DNA of 64,000 nt, taken from the NCBI RefSeq assembly GCF_003432115.1, contig NZ_QWDC01000001.1:2041420-2105419 (forward strand), given 5' to 3'. The notes under the pieces are model-generated. The model searched no databases. It was given only the letters and a program-made list of their open reading frames with translations, and was not told where the DNA came from. Position numbers and translations under genes: made by a program. Of the stretch, positions 29,770 to 37,332 are shown one piece after another (within the stretch, counting starts at the first letter, position 1; every line of letters starts with the position of its first letter). Source of the DNA: Mucilaginibacter conchicola (lineage in GTDB: Bacteria; Bacteroidota; Bacteroidia; Sphingobacteriales; Sphingobacteriaceae).

Positions 29770-30109
29770 TATTGTGTTTTAAAAACGCGGCTAAGTTATA
29801 GATTAGATGTGAGATTTGAGAAATGAGATTTGAGATTGACTACTTGGTTTGTAGGGTTTATGAAATGCGCAGGATTTTGGGCGTTTCCCCGATATTATCG
29901 GGGCCGGGCTATCCGTTCATACTCCTTCAGGCTTTAGGCGCTGGCCGGTATCCACTGCTATCCCTAAAATATCGTCATTACGAGGAGTGCTAACGACGTG
30001 GCAATCCCCGATATACGGGGCGGCTCTGTAGGCCGAGGATTGCCACGCTATCGCTCGCAATGACGTGGTGGGTGAAACAACCTCGCTGCAAACTTCTGAC
30101 TTTCTACTT
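29770..30109. other. Gap between glyA and scpA with a type B-like repeat
   Basis: No gene seen. It contains AGATTTGAGAAATGAGATTTGAG-like short repeats near 29810-29835, a small hairpin CCCCGATATTATCGGGG (29886-29902) and a variant type B element (29973-30065). Confidence 0.65.
29973..30065. repeat. Type B intergenic repeat, variant copy
   Basis: Begins CGTCATTACGAGGAG and ends CTCGCAATGACG, with inner arms CGTGGCAATCC and GGATTGCCACG; the centre contains CCCCGATATACGGGG. The outer ends match the copy at 43820-43914, the inner arms differ. Confidence 0.75.
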
Positions 30110-30871
30110 TTAACTTTCTACCTCAGACTCCCCTTTCGGTTCTATCCAGAAATTATTAAAGCCTAAGCCTATGGTTATTTCAATAGCTTCCTGCTGCAAC
30201 ATTTCAAGCACGGCTAAAAAGTTATAGATAAAATGCACTTTGTTATCGCTGTTACCGGCGATGTGCTTAAAGTCCATTTTTTTGTTGATGCTGAGCAGGT
30301 GCTTAATGGCTTCTTTCTGCTTCTCAATAGTGTATGGGTATTGTACTACGGTATGGTGCACTTCCTGCGTGCGCGAGTTGTATTGGCGCATCATGCGGTT
30401 GTAAACCACCATCAGCTTATAAAGGTTCAGCTCAGAAAGTTCCTCGCCGGGGACGGCTACTTTCTCAACCTGCTCAAGGTCGGCTTTGATGTTGCCGCGC
30501 TTTTCCTGCTTAAAGCGTTCATCCTCAAAAGGTCGCAGCTCATCGCACAAAACCTTGAACTTCTTGTATTCTATCAGCTTGCGGATCAACCCTTCTTTGG
30601 TGTCCATTTCGTTTTCCTCTTCGCCCGTGTTGTGGCGCGGCAAAAGCATCTTGGCTTTTATGCGCATAAGGGTAGCCGCCACAAAGATGAACTCGCTGGC
30701 CAGTTCCATGTTCAGCACGGTCATCTGGTGAATGTAGTTCAGGAAATCGTCGGTAATGCCGGCAATGGAGATGTCGTGTATGTCCAATTCATCGCGCTCA
30801 ATAAAAAACAGCAGAAGGTCAAAAGGGCCTTCAAACTGCGGGAGTTTTATCGCGAACGCATCATCGGTCAT
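30110..30871 (-). CDS. scpA: Segregation and condensation protein A
   Basis: A 253-residue kleisin that joins ScpB and SMC in the bacterial condensin complex for chromosome segregation. The N-terminus FAIKLPQFEGPFDLLLFFIERDELDI is the ScpA signature; the C-terminal winged-helix part (about 190-250, FIYNFLAVLEMLQQEAIEI) contacts the SMC head. ScpB is not adjacent. The gene is divergent from dxs across a 127-base gap. Confidence 0.94.
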   Translation of the reverse strand: MTDDAFAIKLPQFEGPFDLLLFFIERDELDIHDISIAGITDDFLNYIHQMTVLNMELASEFIFVAATLMRIKAKMLLPRHNTGEEENEMDTKEGLIRKLIEYKKFKVLCDELRPFEDERFKQEKRGNIKADLEQVEKVAVPGEELSELNLYKLMVVYNRMMRQYNSRTQEVHHTVVQYPYTIEKQKEAIKHLLSINKKMDFKHIAGNSDNKVHFIYNFLAVLEMLQQEAIEITIGLGFNNFWIEPKGESEVES

Positions 30872-30998
30872 GTGTCAAAAATACAGCTATTTAGGCGTAA
30901 AATTTTAATAATTGTTAAAATCAAAACATTAATTACGTTTAATATATTCCAATTAAAATAGCTTACTTTGTAAGTTGTATTACAGTCACTAAATTTAA

Positions 30999-32930
30999 AT
31001 GCAGGTACCCGCCGGTGAACTCTTAAGTCAAATAAACTTTCCTACTGATCTTAAGCAATTAAAAGAAGACCAGCTTGAACAAGTTTGTAACGAACTGCGC
31101 CAATACATTATTGATGTAGTATCGGTTAATGGTGGCCACTTTGCTGCCAGCCTTGGCACTGTTGAACTTTCAGTAGCGCTACAATATGTTTTAAATACCC
31201 CTTACGACCAGTTGGTTTGGGACGTAGGCCACCAGGCTTATGGCCACAAAATATTAACCGGCCGTCGTGATAATTTCCATACCAACCGCGTGTACAAAGG
31301 CATTAGCGGTTTCCCTAAACGCAGCGAAAGTGTGTTTGATACTTTTGGTGTAGGCCACTCGTCTACCTCAATATCTGCCGCTTTGGGTATGGCCGTAGCA
31401 TCGCAATACAAAGGCGAGACCGACCGCCAGCACGTTGCCGTGATAGGTGATGGTGCCATGACAGCAGGTTTAGCTTTTGAGGCTTTGAACCATGCCGGTA
31501 TCGAAAACTCAAACATCCTGGTGATCCTTAACGACAATAACATGTCTATTGACCCTAACGTGGGTGCGCTTAAGGAATACCTTACTGATATTACCACATC
31601 AAAACCTTATAACCGTTTCCGTGATGATATAGCCACTGTGCTTACCAAAATATCATCAATGGGCCCGGATGCTTTCAAAATAGCTAAGAAGATAGAGAAA
31701 AGCATAAAAGGTACGTTGCTTAAACGCAGCAACTTTTTTGAGGCGCTTAAGTTCCGCTACTTTGGCCCGGTTGACGGCCATGATGTAAAACATCTGGTAA
31801 AACTATTGCGCGATCTGCGCGATATCCCCGGCCCTAAATTGCTGCACTGCATTACCACAAAAGGTAAAGGCTATGCACTGGCCGAGAAAGACCAGACCAA
31901 ATGGCACGCTCCCGGCCTTTTTGATAAGATAACCGGCGAGATCAAAAAAACCAAGTATGATAAGCCGCAACCGCCTAAATACCAGGATGTGTTTGGCCAT
32001 ACCATTATAGAACTGGCCGAGGCTAACCCTAAAATTATGGGTATTACACCGGCCATGCCATCGGGCTGTTCATTAAACCTCATGATGAAGGCTATGCCTA
32101 ACCGCGCCTTTGACGTAGGTATTGCCGAGCAGCACGCCGTTACCTTTAGTGCCGGTTTGGCTACGCAGGGTTTGGTACCTTTCTGTAACATCTACTCCAG
32201 CTTTATGCAAAGGGCTTATGACCAGGTGATACATGATGTAGCCATCCAGAAGCTTAACGTGGTAATGTGCCTTGACCGTGCCGGTTTTGCCGGTGCCGAT
32301 GGTGCTACCCACCACGGTGCTTATGACCTTGCTTATATGCGTTGCATCCCCAACCTCATCGTATCTGCCCCGATGAATGAGGAAGAGCTGCGCAACCTGA
32401 TGTACACCGCACAGCAGGACAACATGGGGCCGTTTGTGATACGCTACCCGCGCGGCAACGGTGTTATGGTTGACTGGCAGCGCCCAATGAAGGCTATCCC
32501 GGTAGGTAAAGGCCGCCAAATTTGCGATGGCGAAGAGGTGGCTATCCTTAGCATTGGTGCCATAGGTAACGAAGTAGTAAAAGCTACTGAACACCTGCAT
32601 GCCGAGGGTTATTTCCCTGCCCATTACGATATCCGCTTTGTGAAACCGCTTGATGAGGCTTTACTGCACGAGGTATTCCAGAAATACGCGCACGTAATTA
32701 CCGTTGAGGATGGTTGCCTTGAAGGCGGCATGGGCAGCGCTGTATTAGAATTTATGGCCGACAACAATTACAAAAGCCACGTAATACGCCTGGGTATCCC
32801 CGATGAGTTCATTGAACACGGCGAGCAACCCGAGCTTTGGGCCGAGTGCGGTTATGATGCTGCATCAATAGCTGCCCGCGTTAAAGAAAACGGCATTAAA
32901 AGAGAAACACACCAAACGATAGCGTCTTAA
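30999..32930 (+). CDS. dxs: 1-Deoxy-D-xylulose-5-phosphate synthase
   Basis: A 643-residue thiamine-diphosphate enzyme that condenses pyruvate and glyceraldehyde 3-phosphate, the first step of the MEP route to isoprenoids. The TPP/Mg motif GDGAMTAGLAFEALNHAG starts at residue 150 and NDNNMSI at 178; the catalytic Glu lies in VGIAEQHAVTFSAGLA. The transketolase C-terminal domain is complete. It stands alone as a transcription unit, with a hairpin terminator-like structure directly after it that is also related to the REP sequences around the transposase. Confidence 0.97.
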   Translation: MQVPAGELLSQINFPTDLKQLKEDQLEQVCNELRQYIIDVVSVNGGHFAASLGTVELSVALQYVLNTPYDQLVWDVGHQAYGHKILTGRRDNFHTNRVYKGISGFPKRSESVFDTFGVGHSSTSISAALGMAVASQYKGETDRQHVAVIGDGAMTAGLAFEALNHAGIENSNILVILNDNNMSIDPNVGALKEYLTDITTSKPYNRFRDDIATVLTKISSMGPDAFKIAKKIEKSIKGTLLKRSNFFEALKFRYFGPVDGHDVKHLVKLLRDLRDIPGPKLLHCITTKGKGYALAEKDQTKWHAPGLFDKITGEIKKTKYDKPQPPKYQDVFGHTIIELAEANPKIMGITPAMPSGCSLNLMMKAMPNRAFDVGIAEQHAVTFSAGLATQGLVPFCNIYSSFMQRAYDQVIHDVAIQKLNVVMCLDRAGFAGADGATHHGAYDLAYMRCIPNLIVSAPMNEEELRNLMYTAQQDNMGPFVIRYPRGNGVMVDWQRPMKAIPVGKGRQICDGEEVAILSIGAIGNEVVKATEHLHAEGYFPAHYDIRFVKPLDEALLHEVFQKYAHVITVEDGCLEGGMGSAVLEFMADNNYKSHVIRLGIPDEFIEHGEQPELWAECGYDAASIAARVKENGIKRETHQTIAS

Positions 32931-32948
32931 GGCGGTGTTGGATATTTG

Positions 32949-32980
32949 AAGAAGAGCGATGGTCACCCATCGCTCTTCTT
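32949..32980 (+). terminator. 14-bp hairpin after dxs, REP-related
   Basis: AAGAAGAGCGATGG (32949-32962) pairs with CCATCGCTCTTCTT (32967-32980) around a TCAC loop. It is placed as a terminator but lacks a long T run. The core GAGCGATGG/CCATCGCTC recurs at 33728-33759 on the other side of the transposase. Confidence 0.7.
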
Positions 32981-32997
32981 GGTTAAAAAATTCGGGT

Positions 32998-33050
32998 GCC
33001 GTCGCGAGCTTCCAGCTCGTGACACTGCATGAATGAAGCTTTCAGCTTCC
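32998..33050 (+). repeat. REP element left of the transposase
   Basis: Begins GCCGTCGCGAGCTTCCAGCT and holds two hairpins, CGAGCT-TCC-AGCTCG and GAAGCT-TTC-AGCTTC. An inverted, nearly identical copy lies at 33667-33717. A further AGCTGAAAG-related fragment continues to 33078. Confidence 0.8.
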
Positions 33051-33122
33051 GTCAACTGAAAGCTCGCGCAAGCCACGGTACGTTATATACATAAATTTCA
33101 TCTTTATCATTAACTTAACTGC

Positions 33123-33668
33123 ATGAGCAGCAGTTATAAATTCCGTAATCCAGATGGCTTATATTTCGTTACATTTTCTGTTGTTAGATGGATAGATGTA
33201 TTTAGCCGCAGAGAATATAAAGACATTGTTGTAGATAGCATAAATTACTGCATCAAGGCAAAAGGGCTAAAAGTATATGCATGGGTTATTATGAGCAACC
33301 ACGTACACATGATAGTAAATACTACAGATCAGCCACTGCAATCAATATTAAGAGACTTAAAACGCCATACCTCAAAAGCTATTATAAAAGCAATAGAAGA
33401 AAACACTCAAGAAAGCAGGCGCGATTGGATGCTTTGGTTCTTTGAGCGTGAAGGAAAAGGAAATGCTAATAACGAGACCTATCAGTTTTGGCAGCAAGGG
33501 AATCACCCAATAGAATTGATCACGTACGAAGTAACCCAGCAAAAACTTGATTATTTACATGGAAATCCTGTTAAAGCAGGTTGGGTTGATGAACCCGAAA
33601 ATTATTTATACAGCAGCGCAAGAGATTATGCCGGCGGTAAAGGGTTTGTTGAAGTGATTTTAATTTAA
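33123..33668 (+). CDS. REP-associated tyrosine transposase (RAYT, Y1/HUH family)
   Basis: A 181-residue HUH endonuclease of the IS200/TnpA-REP class. The metal-binding HUH motif is His60-Val61-His62 in MSNHVHMIV, and the nucleophile is probably Tyr143 in LDYLHGNPVKAGWV. RAYTs are single-copy, immobile-looking proteins thought to spread short REP hairpins around the genome. This copy fits: about 50-base REP sequences lie on both sides in inverted orientation, and the stop codon overlaps the right REP by two bases. No second transposition gene is present. Confidence 0.92.
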   Translation: MSSSYKFRNPDGLYFVTFSVVRWIDVFSRREYKDIVVDSINYCIKAKGLKVYAWVIMSNHVHMIVNTTDQPLQSILRDLKRHTSKAIIKAIEENTQESRRDWMLWFFEREGKGNANNETYQFWQQGNHPIELITYEVTQQKLDYLHGNPVKAGWVDEPENYLYSSARDYAGGKGFVEVILI

Positions 33669-33717
33669 GCTGAAAGCTTAAATCATGCTGGGTCACGAGC
33701 TGGAAGCTCGCGACGGC
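33667..33717 (-). repeat. REP element right of the transposase (inverted copy)
   Basis: Its reverse complement begins GCCGTCGCGAGCTTCCAGCT and continues with GTGAC, a CATGA segment and AAGCTTTCAGCTT, matching the left copy at 32998-33050 with few changes. Confidence 0.8.
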
Positions 33718-33727
33718 GGAACTAAAC

Positions 33728-33761
33728 AAAAGGAGCGATGGTTGCCCATCGCTCCTTTTTT
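33728..33761 (+). terminator. Terminator-like hairpin after the transposase
   Basis: AAAAGGAGCGATGG (33728-33741) pairs with CCATCGCTCCTTTT (33746-33759) around TTGC and runs into a T tract, a good rho-independent terminator. The stem core is the same as that after dxs. Confidence 0.8.
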
Positions 33762-33773
33762 TATTATAAAAAC

Positions 33774-33826
33774 GCCGTCGCGGGTTTTCAACCCGTGACT
33801 ATGCATGGATGAAGCTTTCAGCTTCA
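33774..33826 (+). repeat. REP element, third copy with changed hairpin
   Basis: Keeps the outer GCCGTCGCG, GTGAC, TGCATG and GATGAAGCTTTCAGCTTC blocks of the other two copies but has CGGGTT-TTC-AACCCG in place of CGAGCT-TCC-AGCTCG. Both stem sides changed together, so the hairpin is preserved. It ends next to the stop codon of the M28 peptidase gene. Confidence 0.8.
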
Positions 33827-33831
33827 ATAAC

Positions 33832-35397
33832 TTAATTCCTCGCCGGCTGCGCTTTTGGCAACTCTTTGCGGGGGATCATATCTTTACGTTCTGATGTGTT
33901 GTAAACAAACGATGCTACAATGGTAGCGGCTTGTTTAAGGTCATCTTCGCTCAGGCGATCGTAGGTATCCTGGTTGCTGTGGTGGGTACGGGTACCGTAA
34001 TCCATTGCATCCTGGATGAACTGGAAGCCCGGAAGACCAACGGCATCAAAAGAAAGGTGATCGGTACCGCCGGTGTTGCCAACGGTTACAGTACCTGCGC
34101 CAAGATCTTTGAAAGGGTTTAACCAGGTTTGGAATATCGGGCCGGCAGCGCTATCGCCCTGCAGGTAAATCCCACGAATTTTACCGGTACCGTTATCAAG
34201 GTTATAGTAAGCATCAAGTTTAGCCTGCTCCGGTTTCAGCTCCATGGTTGCAGGGTTACCAAAGTGTGCAGCCACGTAACCGCGCGAGCCGAACAAGCCT
34301 TGCTCCTCTGAGCTCCACAAAGCGATACGGATAGTACGTTTTGGTTTAAAGCCAATAGCTTTAAGAATACGCATAGCTTCCATCATTACCGCGCTGCCAG
34401 CAGCATTATCAGTAGCGCCGGTAGCACCATGCCATGAATCCAGGTGACCACCTATCATAACTACCTGGTCTTTCAGTTTTTTATCTGTGCCCGGTATCTC
34501 GGCAACAACATTGTAGCCTTGCAGGTCATCAGTAATAAATTGAGTTTTGATATCGGCTTCCATTTCAACCTTTTGGCCGGCCTTTACCAAACGCAGAATG
34601 CGCAGGAAGTCTTCACCGCTGGTTTCCAGTTCAGGTACTACGGCTTTGGCTGTATCGGCATAAGAAGCGCCGTTGGTGGTAAATGTAGTACCATCGGTAC
34701 CGCGACCCTGGGCCAATATCAAACCAACTTTTTCATCAACCAAAAACTTGCTCATTGCGGCACGCATAGCTATCATTTTGCGGCGTGCAGCCATTTGTGG
34801 CGAGTTAGGGTCAAACGCACGGCGCTCGCCGCGGGCTTGTGGTTTTGCAGCAGCCATCTCGGCCAATTGCGCATCGGTATAACGCTCCAGATCTGGTTTG
34901 TCAGAACGTTTAAGGGTATTCTTAGTATCAAATATCACGATCTTACCGGCCAGTTTGCCTTTGTATTTATCCAGTTCGGCAATAGAATCGGCTTTAACCA
35001 GTACAACTTCGCTTTTGATAGCGCCGTTGGTGCCGGGTGTCCATGCTTTAGGGATGGCGATGATGGCGTGATAGTAAGGTACGGTGATGGCAGCATAGTT
35101 CTTCTGTACTTCCCAGCCTTTACCAAATTTGCCCCAAGGCTCCAATTTGGCATTTGCCATGCCCCATGTTTTCAGCTGATTTACCGCCCATGCCTGTGCA
35201 CGTTTCAGTCCCGGCGAATTTGCCAAACGCGGACCAGATACGTCCGTTAGGTAAAATGCGGTCTCCATCACCTTAGAGTGGTTTAAGCCTTCCTCGCGGA
35301 TCTTAGCCACAGCGGCCTGGTCAACCGTTTCTTGCGCAAGGGCGCTACCAGCCAGGCCGGTAACTGCCAAAGCAGTGTAAAGTAGTTTTAATTTCAT
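33832..35397 (-). CDS. M28-family zinc aminopeptidase, exported
   Basis: A 521-residue secreted peptidase with a signal peptide (MKLKLLYTALAVTGLAGSALAQ). A PA-domain-like insert (about 120-260) precedes the M28 catalytic domain (about 290-500). Zinc ligands and catalytic acids are visible in GGHLDSWHGATGATDNAAG, WSSEEQGLFGS, YYNLDNGTGK and THHSNQDTYDRL. It should remove N-terminal residues from peptides in the periplasm or outside. The gene stands alone; a TAAGTTTG sequence at 35431-35424 on the minus strand fits a -7 element just upstream of the start. Confidence 0.93.
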   Translation of the reverse strand: MKLKLLYTALAVTGLAGSALAQETVDQAAVAKIREEGLNHSKVMETAFYLTDVSGPRLANSPGLKRAQAWAVNQLKTWGMANAKLEPWGKFGKGWEVQKNYAAITVPYYHAIIAIPKAWTPGTNGAIKSEVVLVKADSIAELDKYKGKLAGKIVIFDTKNTLKRSDKPDLERYTDAQLAEMAAAKPQARGERRAFDPNSPQMAARRKMIAMRAAMSKFLVDEKVGLILAQGRGTDGTTFTTNGASYADTAKAVVPELETSGEDFLRILRLVKAGQKVEMEADIKTQFITDDLQGYNVVAEIPGTDKKLKDQVVMIGGHLDSWHGATGATDNAAGSAVMMEAMRILKAIGFKPKRTIRIALWSSEEQGLFGSRGYVAAHFGNPATMELKPEQAKLDAYYNLDNGTGKIRGIYLQGDSAAGPIFQTWLNPFKDLGAGTVTVGNTGGTDHLSFDAVGLPGFQFIQDAMDYGTRTHHSNQDTYDRLSEDDLKQAATIVASFVYNTSERKDMIPRKELPKAQPARN

Positions 35398-35476
35398 AAT
35401 GAGTCAGTTAAAGTTAAACGTAACAAACTTATCTAATTAAGGCGGTAAAATGCGCAGGCGGGCTTTAACAAAGTTG

Positions 35477-35492
35477 TTACAAGTACTTGTAA
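35477..35492. promoter_or_regulatory. Perfect 16-bp palindrome, candidate operator
   Basis: TTACAAGTACTTGTAA is its own reverse complement. It ends 7 bases before a TATATTTG element and 19 bases before the ATG of the 71-aa gene, where a bound protein would block polymerase. It could serve autoregulation of the two-gene module. Confidence 0.65.
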
Positions 35493-35499
35493 TTTGCGT

Positions 35500-35507
35500 T
35501 ATATTTG
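35500..35507 (+). promoter_or_regulatory. -7 element of the 71-aa/nucleotidyltransferase module
   Basis: TATATTTG matches TAnnTTTG exactly and ends 4 bases before the ATG at 35512, predicting a transcript with little or no leader. A TTG at 35474-35476 is a possible -33 box (23-base spacing). Confidence 0.55.
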
Positions 35508-35511
35508 ATTG

Positions 35512-35724
35512 ATGAGCGAATTTAGATTAGATAGATCAGCCTTTAAACTACAGTCGGCTAAAGAAGCAGCAGACCATGATTCTTATTATCAGAAAATGCC
35601 TTTGCAAGAAAGAGCGAAAGTCATCAATTACCTCAAAAGCGTAGCCTATAATTATCCTGAAGATAATCCACCAAGATTAGACAGAACTGCATTTAGTATA
35701 AGAAGCCGCAGGAGCAATGGGTAA
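35512..35724 (+). CDS. Small RLDRxAF-repeat protein, partner of nucleotidyltransferase
   Basis: A 70-residue basic protein; ATG at 35512 is chosen over the adjacent TTG at 35509. The motif RLDRSAF near the N-terminus recurs as RLDRTAF near the C-terminus, on either side of a helical middle (LQERAKVINYLKSVAYNYPEDNPP). No known domain or catalytic residue is recognised. Its last 8 bases overlap the start of the nucleotidyltransferase gene, so the two are translationally coupled. I recall similar small proteins beside nucleotidyltransferase genes in other Bacteroidota, but cannot name a family. An antitoxin or adaptor role is a guess based on size, coupling and the upstream palindrome. Confidence 0.75.
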   Translation: MSEFRLDRSAFKLQSAKEAADHDSYYQKMPLQERAKVINYLKSVAYNYPEDNPPRLDRTAFSIRSRRSNG

Positions 35725-36172
35725 TATTTTCAATGAAGATTTTCGGGAATTTATTGACGCATTAAATAAATGCGATGTTCGATATATACTTGTCGGCGGA
35801 TATTCTGTGATTTTACACGGCAGAAGCAGAACTACAGGTGACATGGATATTTGGGTTGACCGCACAACTGAAAACTACAAGCAACTTAATCGTGCATTTA
35901 GTTCTTTTGGGATGCCTGTATTTGACATGACTGCGGACAAGTTTTTAAATGACTCAAAGACGGATGTCTTTACATTTGGCCGCCCACCTGTCGCTATTGA
36001 TATAATGTTAGACGTTTTAGGTCTCAACTTTAGCGAATGTTTCGATAAAGCTATTTTCTTTGAGGATGATGGATTAGAAGTAAGAACTATTCATATCAAC
36101 GACTTAATAACGGCGAAGAAAGCATCCGGTAGACATAAGGACTTGGATGACCTTGAACACTTAAATCCATAA
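35717..36172 (+). CDS. Minimal nucleotidyltransferase (DUF6036/AbiEii-like)
   Basis: A 151-residue protein of the nucleotidyltransferase superfamily. GGYS at residues 27-30 and the metal pair Asp42/Asp44 (RTTGDMDIWVD) are the active-site signature; a third acidic residue is probably Asp95 (VAIDIMLD). The C-terminus ITAKKASGRHKDLDDLEHL is shared by AbiEii-type toxin and DUF6036 proteins. Such enzymes transfer NMP groups to RNA or protein; some are toxins (AbiEii), some are antitoxins (MntA). The catalytic residues are all present, so activity is expected. It overlaps the small 71-aa gene and is followed 7 bases later by a VOC gene. Confidence 0.85.
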   Translation: MGNIFNEDFREFIDALNKCDVRYILVGGYSVILHGRSRTTGDMDIWVDRTTENYKQLNRAFSSFGMPVFDMTADKFLNDSKTDVFTFGRPPVAIDIMLDVLGLNFSECFDKAIFFEDDGLEVRTIHINDLITAKKASGRHKDLDDLEHLNP

Positions 36173-36179
36173 ATAACCT

Positions 36180-36542
36180 ATGCTACTCCACGCCGTACCC
36201 ATGTTAGCCTCATTAGATGAGGAAGCAAGTGTTAAATTTTATACAGAAACGCTTGGTTTTACTTTTCACTCTGCCTGGGATGGCTACTTAATATTCAGCC
36301 GCGACGGGGTGTTTATCCACCTGTGGCCAACCAAAGATCCCGAGCATCCTAAAGTAAACGGTTGTTATGTTAATGTAGATGCGGTGGACGAATTATATGC
36401 AGAGCTTGAGCCCAAAGGCATCATCCATCCAGAGGGAGCTTTACAGGATATGCCCTGGGGTATGCGCCAGTTCAGTATATTGGATAATAACGGCAACATC
36501 ATCCACTTTGGTGAGGATATACAGGAACCCGACGAAGATTAA
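36180..36542 (+). CDS. VOC-family (glyoxalase/bleomycin-resistance fold) protein
   Basis: A 120-residue single-domain protein with the paired beta-alpha-beta-beta-beta modules of the vicinal oxygen chelate superfamily: VPMLASLDEEASVKFYTETLGF at the start and FSILDNNGNIIHFGED at the end. The His/Glu-type metal ligands are partly recognisable (His5 region, Glu in HFGED), so it may be an enzyme or a binding protein for an antibiotic; the substrate is unknown. It starts 7 bases after the nucleotidyltransferase stop and may share its transcript. Its last 4 bases overlap the end of the convergent response-regulator gene. Confidence 0.85.
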   Translation: MLLHAVPMLASLDEEASVKFYTETLGFTFHSAWDGYLIFSRDGVFIHLWPTKDPEHPKVNGCYVNVDAVDELYAELEPKGIIHPEGALQDMPWGMRQFSILDNNGNIIHFGEDIQEPDED

Positions 36543-37234
36543 TTGATGAGCAGCTTATAACCCCTGCCGTGCACGTTGATGATCTCTACTGCCGGATCGT
36601 CCTTCAGATACTTGCGTATCTTGCTCAGGAAAACATCCATACTACGGCCGTTAAAGTAGTTATCATCATGCCATATATTCAGCAAAGCCTCTTCGCGGGT
36701 AAGTACCTCGTTGCGTTTTAAGCACAGCAGGCGCAACAGTTCGGCTTCTTTGGTGGATAGCTTCTGGATAGCATCGCCGCGGGTGATGAGTTGCGAGGTG
36801 TAATCAAAATTATAGCTGCTCAGCTTAAACTGGGTCGGGGTGTCATCAGCGGTTTTCTTTTCGGCGCTCTCTGCGCGTTTAAGCAGGGCGTTTATGCGCA
36901 GCAACAATTCCTCAATACGGAACGGTTTGGTAATATAATCATCGCCGCCAAGGTTAAAAGCCTGGGTCTTGTCCTCTATCATAGCTTTGGCGGTAGCAAA
37001 TATTATGGGGATGCTGGCGTTTACCTTGCGGATATCTTTTCCTAAGGTGAAGCCGTCCTTTTTGGGCATCATCACATCTAATATAACCAGGTCATAAAGG
37101 CTTTTAGTGAAAGCACGCAGGCCTTCTTCGCCGTCTTTACAAAGGGTTACATCAAACTTACCTTTTAGCTGCAGATAGTCTTGCAGCAATAGCCCAAGGT
37201 TCGGATCGTCCTCAACAAGTAATATTTTCTTCAT
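36539..37234 (-). CDS. OmpR/PhoB-family response regulator
   Basis: A 231-residue regulator: receiver domain (1-120) with the acceptor Asp53 in LVILDVMMPKKDG, and a winged-helix DNA-binding domain (about 135-230, ending IINVHGRGYKLLI). The partner kinase gene lies 98 bases upstream on the same strand. OmpR-type proteins bind pairs of direct repeats about one helical turn apart; such a pair occurs at 39182-39201 upstream of the kinase gene, so self-regulation is possible. It resembles RprY of Bacteroides, by family only. Confidence 0.93.
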   Translation of the reverse strand: MKKILLVEDDPNLGLLLQDYLQLKGKFDVTLCKDGEEGLRAFTKSLYDLVILDVMMPKKDGFTLGKDIRKVNASIPIIFATAKAMIEDKTQAFNLGGDDYITKPFRIEELLLRINALLKRAESAEKKTADDTPTQFKLSSYNFDYTSQLITRGDAIQKLSTKEAELLRLLCLKRNEVLTREEALLNIWHDDNYFNGRSMDVFLSKIRKYLKDDPAVEIINVHGRGYKLLIN

Positions 37235-37332
37235 GGTTATTTTTAGTCGGTAAGACAGTAAGACCGAAAGTCCGTAAGATGGATTTTGCTAATCACTTCC
37301 CCGACTTATCGGACTTACGGACTCCGCGCTTG

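Noticed and set aside
30233..30961. 242-aa frame antisense to scpA
   Set aside because: ScpA on the minus strand is a clear family member; the opposite frame is a shadow without motifs.
33123..33668. Complete mobile insertion sequence
   Set aside because: No target-site duplication or second transposition gene was found; the RAYT with REP ends is better seen as a REP-spreading unit than as a typical IS.
34444..35250. 268-aa frame antisense to the M28 peptidase gene
   Set aside because: The peptidase motifs on the minus strand are complete, and the opposite frame shows a low-quality composition.
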